This document shows, piece after piece, positions 61,721 through 64,000 of a stretch of 64,000 nucleotides of DNA. The translations under genes and the position numbers were made by a program. The notes under the pieces are model-generated. The model saw only the letters and a list, made by a program, of their open reading frames with translations. It was not told the DNA's origin and searched no databases. Within the stretch, counting starts at the first letter, position 1. Every line of letters starts with the position of its first letter. The stretch is from NCBI RefSeq assembly GCF_041925275.1, contig NZ_JBHEUZ010000001.1, positions 496,001 to 560,000 of the forward strand, given 5' to 3'. The stretch is from Parapedobacter pyrenivorans_A (GTDB lineage Bacteria > Bacteroidota > Bacteroidia > Sphingobacteriales > Sphingobacteriaceae).

Positions 61721-64000
61721 TCAGATAGTTAAATTGATGCCCAATACAATAGTCCTCAGAATAGGTGAGGTACTCGCTTCGGGATCCAACCCGATATACT
61801 TCGTGAATCTAGAGAGATTCTGGCCCTGTAACTGAATAGCGGCCTGCCGGATTTTGATCGGTTTCAACCATTTATCCGATAGCTGCCAAACCAATGAGGC
61901 ATTGCGTAAGCCAATAAAGGATGCGTTATTGTTAAATACGGCATTGCTGCTGGCATATCTGGTGAAGTCGGTGGTACTTCCTCTTGAAAATTTTGCCACT
62001 GTGCCATGGTCTCCCCGTTGTTGCCAGCGCGCCATGACTTCCACCGGCTGATTCCGCAATATTCCCGGCATCCCAAAACTTGCCCACGGTTCAAAACCTG
62101 TTTTACGAGTAACCTGAAGAAAGAAATTCAAGGAAATGGAACCTAAGCTTAGCGTATTTTCGATCCCGCCAAACAGCTGTATTGGCCGTTTGAGTACCAC
62201 ACGATCGGCCGTTGCTGAAATGCTGCCATTTTCATCAATGTCTGTGATGAGGTATGCTCCTGTTTCAGGATTTACGCCTGTTAGCAGGTATCCCCTGCTG
62301 AATTGAATGGGCTGCCCAACCACAAGCTGTGTATAGGAGGTATTTTCGATATTCGGAAAAGCGATTAGCTTGTTTCGTGGTAGGGTCAGTTGCGCGTAAG
62401 AGGACCAGCTGAATTGACCGATCTTGATGTTCAGGCTGCGGATTTCCAGTTCGGCCCCCGTGTTCTGTACAGTAGCATCAAAGTTGGATTGCACGGAAGC
62501 GAACCCAGTCATCGTCGGCAATTGATATTCAATGAGCTGATTGGAAGATCGGTTCCGGAAATAACTTATGGAGAATTGTAAACGGTTTTGAAGAAATCCG
62601 GTTTCCAAAGCGATCTCGGCTTTACGATTTTCCTCCCAGCCGTACGCGGCGTTGGCTAACCTAGAAGTAACCAAGCCCGGATTCATATAAGAATATGCCG
62701 GACGGTAGGTGTCTAGATATCCGTAATTACCTATCTGGTCGCTGCCGGTAATTCCGTAACTAGCCCTGATCTTCCCTAAGCTAAGAAAGGGTAGCCTGTT
62801 TTTTAGATAGGGCTCTTCTGAAAACAACCAAGCACCGCCAATAGCTCCGAAATTTCCCCATTGTTTTCCAGGTCCGAACCTGCTGCTACCATCCCTACGG
62901 AAAGTAAGGTTGAGCAGATAGGTGTCTTTAAGGTTATAGGCCACCCGTCCAAAAACCGCATTATATCGATACTGCGAGTAGCTGGTCGAACCAGTCAGTT
63001 CCTCAGCACTGCTTAATTGTTCCATTAATGCACTTGCAGAAAAGCCAATGGCATTTAGTTGATGTCCCTGCCGGCGGTTTTCCTGAAAAGAGGTGCCCAG
63101 CAGATACTGCATGTTTCCTTTACCTATGGAATGGTGGTAAAGTATCTGAGGTTCTGCGTTTATCCCATATTCTGTATTATCGGCAAAAAATGAACTGTTC
63201 TTTGGCGGCACACCCGCGGAAGGGTTATATGTATTGGCCGGATTAAGCTGTATTTCATCCGTGCCCATATGGGAATAACTCACCGCTAGTCTGAGAGATA
63301 AACGAGGAAACAGTTCATAGTCTAATAGAGCATTCGCCAAGATATTGCTGGTTTTCAGCTCATGGCTACGCTCCAGATACACAAACGGATTGTCCCAAGT
63401 GCCATTAGCCCAGTTCAGCTGACTGCCTATGTAAGGTTCTGGCGCAACGGGAGGCAGCCTTGTAGCCATGACCGCCATGTTTTCACGGGGAAGCTGATTG
63501 TTGCTTAGACTATATGTAAATCCGGCCTGTATATTAAAGCGTCGGTCAGGGCCTTGGTAACTTAATGACGAACTAGCAGACCCCTTATTATAGGCAAGGT
63601 CTCCAGGGATCACGGAGGTTTCTCTGAAATAGGATGAACCAATATAATATCGGATGGACGCAGCTGAGCCTGACAGGGAAGTTGAAACACTCGATTGATG
63701 AGCAGTCCCTCCTAATAATACTTCCTGCCAGTCGGTATACCGCGTGGTGTCCCAAAGCATGAGATCGGGTGCGTTGCTTATCGTTGGATTTACCTGGTCA
63801 TTAGCGAAGGCCTCTCTTCGCATAGTCAAGTATTGCTCTCGGCTGAGCAATTCTATTTTCCGAGGTACAGTGCTCCATCCACTATTTGCCACAATGCTGA
63901 TGGCACCTGCCTGTTGCTTACCTTGTTTAGTAGTGATCAGAATAACCCCATTGGCTCCACGGCTGCCGTAGATCGCCGTGGCGTCAGCGTCTTTCAATAC
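61721..64000 (-). CDS. SusC/RagA-family TonB-dependent transporter (partial)
   Basis: The C-terminal 760 residues; the gene runs out of the window at 64000, inside the plug domain (LKDADATAIYGSRGANGVILITTKQG at the edge). The TonB-dependent beta barrel follows, ending TIVLGINLTI. The missing upstream part should hold the signal, the CarboxypepD_reg or STN domain and the start. A FecI/FecR pair would be expected beyond the edge if an STN domain is present. Confidence 0.94.
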   Translation of the reverse strand, partial: VLKDADATAIYGSRGANGVILITTKQGKQQAGAISIVANSGWSTVPRKIELLSREQYLTMRREAFANDQVNPTISNAPDLMLWDTTRYTDWQEVLLGGTAHQSSVSTSLSGSAASIRYYIGSSYFRETSVIPGDLAYNKGSASSSLSYQGPDRRFNIQAGFTYSLSNNQLPRENMAVMATRLPPVAPEPYIGSQLNWANGTWDNPFVYLERSHELKTSNILANALLDYELFPRLSLRLAVSYSHMGTDEIQLNPANTYNPSAGVPPKNSSFFADNTEYGINAEPQILYHHSIGKGNMQYLLGTSFQENRRQGHQLNAIGFSASALMEQLSSAEELTGSTSYSQYRYNAVFGRVAYNLKDTYLLNLTFRRDGSSRFGPGKQWGNFGAIGGAWLFSEEPYLKNRLPFLSLGKIRASYGITGSDQIGNYGYLDTYRPAYSYMNPGLVTSRLANAAYGWEENRKAEIALETGFLQNRLQFSISYFRNRSSNQLIEYQLPTMTGFASVQSNFDATVQNTGAELEIRSLNIKIGQFSWSSYAQLTLPRNKLIAFPNIENTSYTQLVVGQPIQFSRGYLLTGVNPETGAYLITDIDENGSISATADRVVLKRPIQLFGGIENTLSLGSISLNFFLQVTRKTGFEPWASFGMPGILRNQPVEVMARWQQRGDHGTVAKFSRGSTTDFTRYASSNAVFNNNASFIGLRNASLVWQLSDKWLKPIKIRQAAIQLQGQNLSRFTKYIGLDPEASTSPILRTIVLGINLTI

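Overview
The window comes from a Bacteroidota chromosome, most likely a Sphingobacteriaceae-type soil or plant-associated bacterium (Parapedobacter or Olivibacter would fit; the genus is a guess). Supporting signs are two SusC/SusD pairs, TonB-linked outer-membrane proteins, an anti-sigma-free ECF factor, the ileS-dksA-lspA and ccmB-ccmC-ccmD-gdh gene orders, and repeated Bacteroidota-type -7 promoter elements (TAnnTTTG). No rRNA, CRISPR array, transposase or integrase was seen.

1-27 kb is mostly core genome. It holds the tail of a Crp/Fnr regulator, an SMR exporter, prfA, a tRNA-Asp with a degenerate tRNA-like copy beside it, an OmpA-type protein, a PAS-LuxR regulator split by a frameshift at a T8 run, a two-component pair, a 2H phosphoesterase, an ECF sigma factor, glyA, an IscA-type protein, ileS-dksA-like-lspA, gnd, a YtxH protein, cytochrome c maturation genes, glutamate dehydrogenase, a PAS/GAF sensor with its receiver, and a large FAD/Fe-S lactate- or glycolate-type dehydrogenase.

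27-49.4 kb is a carbohydrate utilisation locus, almost all on the minus strand, with an AraC regulator at its right end. It encodes a SusC/SusD importer, a GH36 alpha-galactosidase-like enzyme, a six-hairpin glycosidase, a RhaT-type symporter, an aldose epimerase-like protein, two SDR dehydrogenases, an SMP-30 lactonase, a 2-hydroxyacid dehydrogenase, an FAH-family hydrolase, a 3-keto-disaccharide hydrolase-type protein and a very large ThuA/dehydrogenase/HEAT/cupredoxin lipoprotein. Together they suggest oxidative, non-phosphorylating breakdown of a (deoxy)sugar released from a glycoside, ending in pyruvate and lactate; the expected sugar-acid dehydratase is not in the window. Two shared DNA motifs tie parts of the locus together: a 72-bp module upstream of both the SDR operon and the six-hairpin glycosidase, and a 19-bp element upstream of both the FAH hydrolase and the FAD/Fe-S dehydrogenase.

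49.4-57.2 kb is visibly richer in G+C and looks accessory. A minus-strand cassette of small genes (excisionase-like HTH, FN3 protein, DUF5675 protein, two tiny proteins, one of them holin-like) is interrupted by about 27 degenerate 21-bp tandem units and by a 54-bp direct repeat able to fold into a cruciform. Next come a LytS/LytTR two-component pair and, divergently, an overlapping-gene operon: small lipoprotein, a 183-aa protein, an HTTM/SdpB-like membrane protein and an AraC regulator. A MauE-type redox membrane protein fused to a long C-terminal domain and a Cys-rich secreted peptide follow. 59.3-64 kb carries, convergently, a TlpA thioredoxin and a second SusD/SusC pair cut by the window end. 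The best candidates for undescribed biology are the 21-bp array cassette and the lipoprotein/HTTM/MauE/Cys-peptide gene set.
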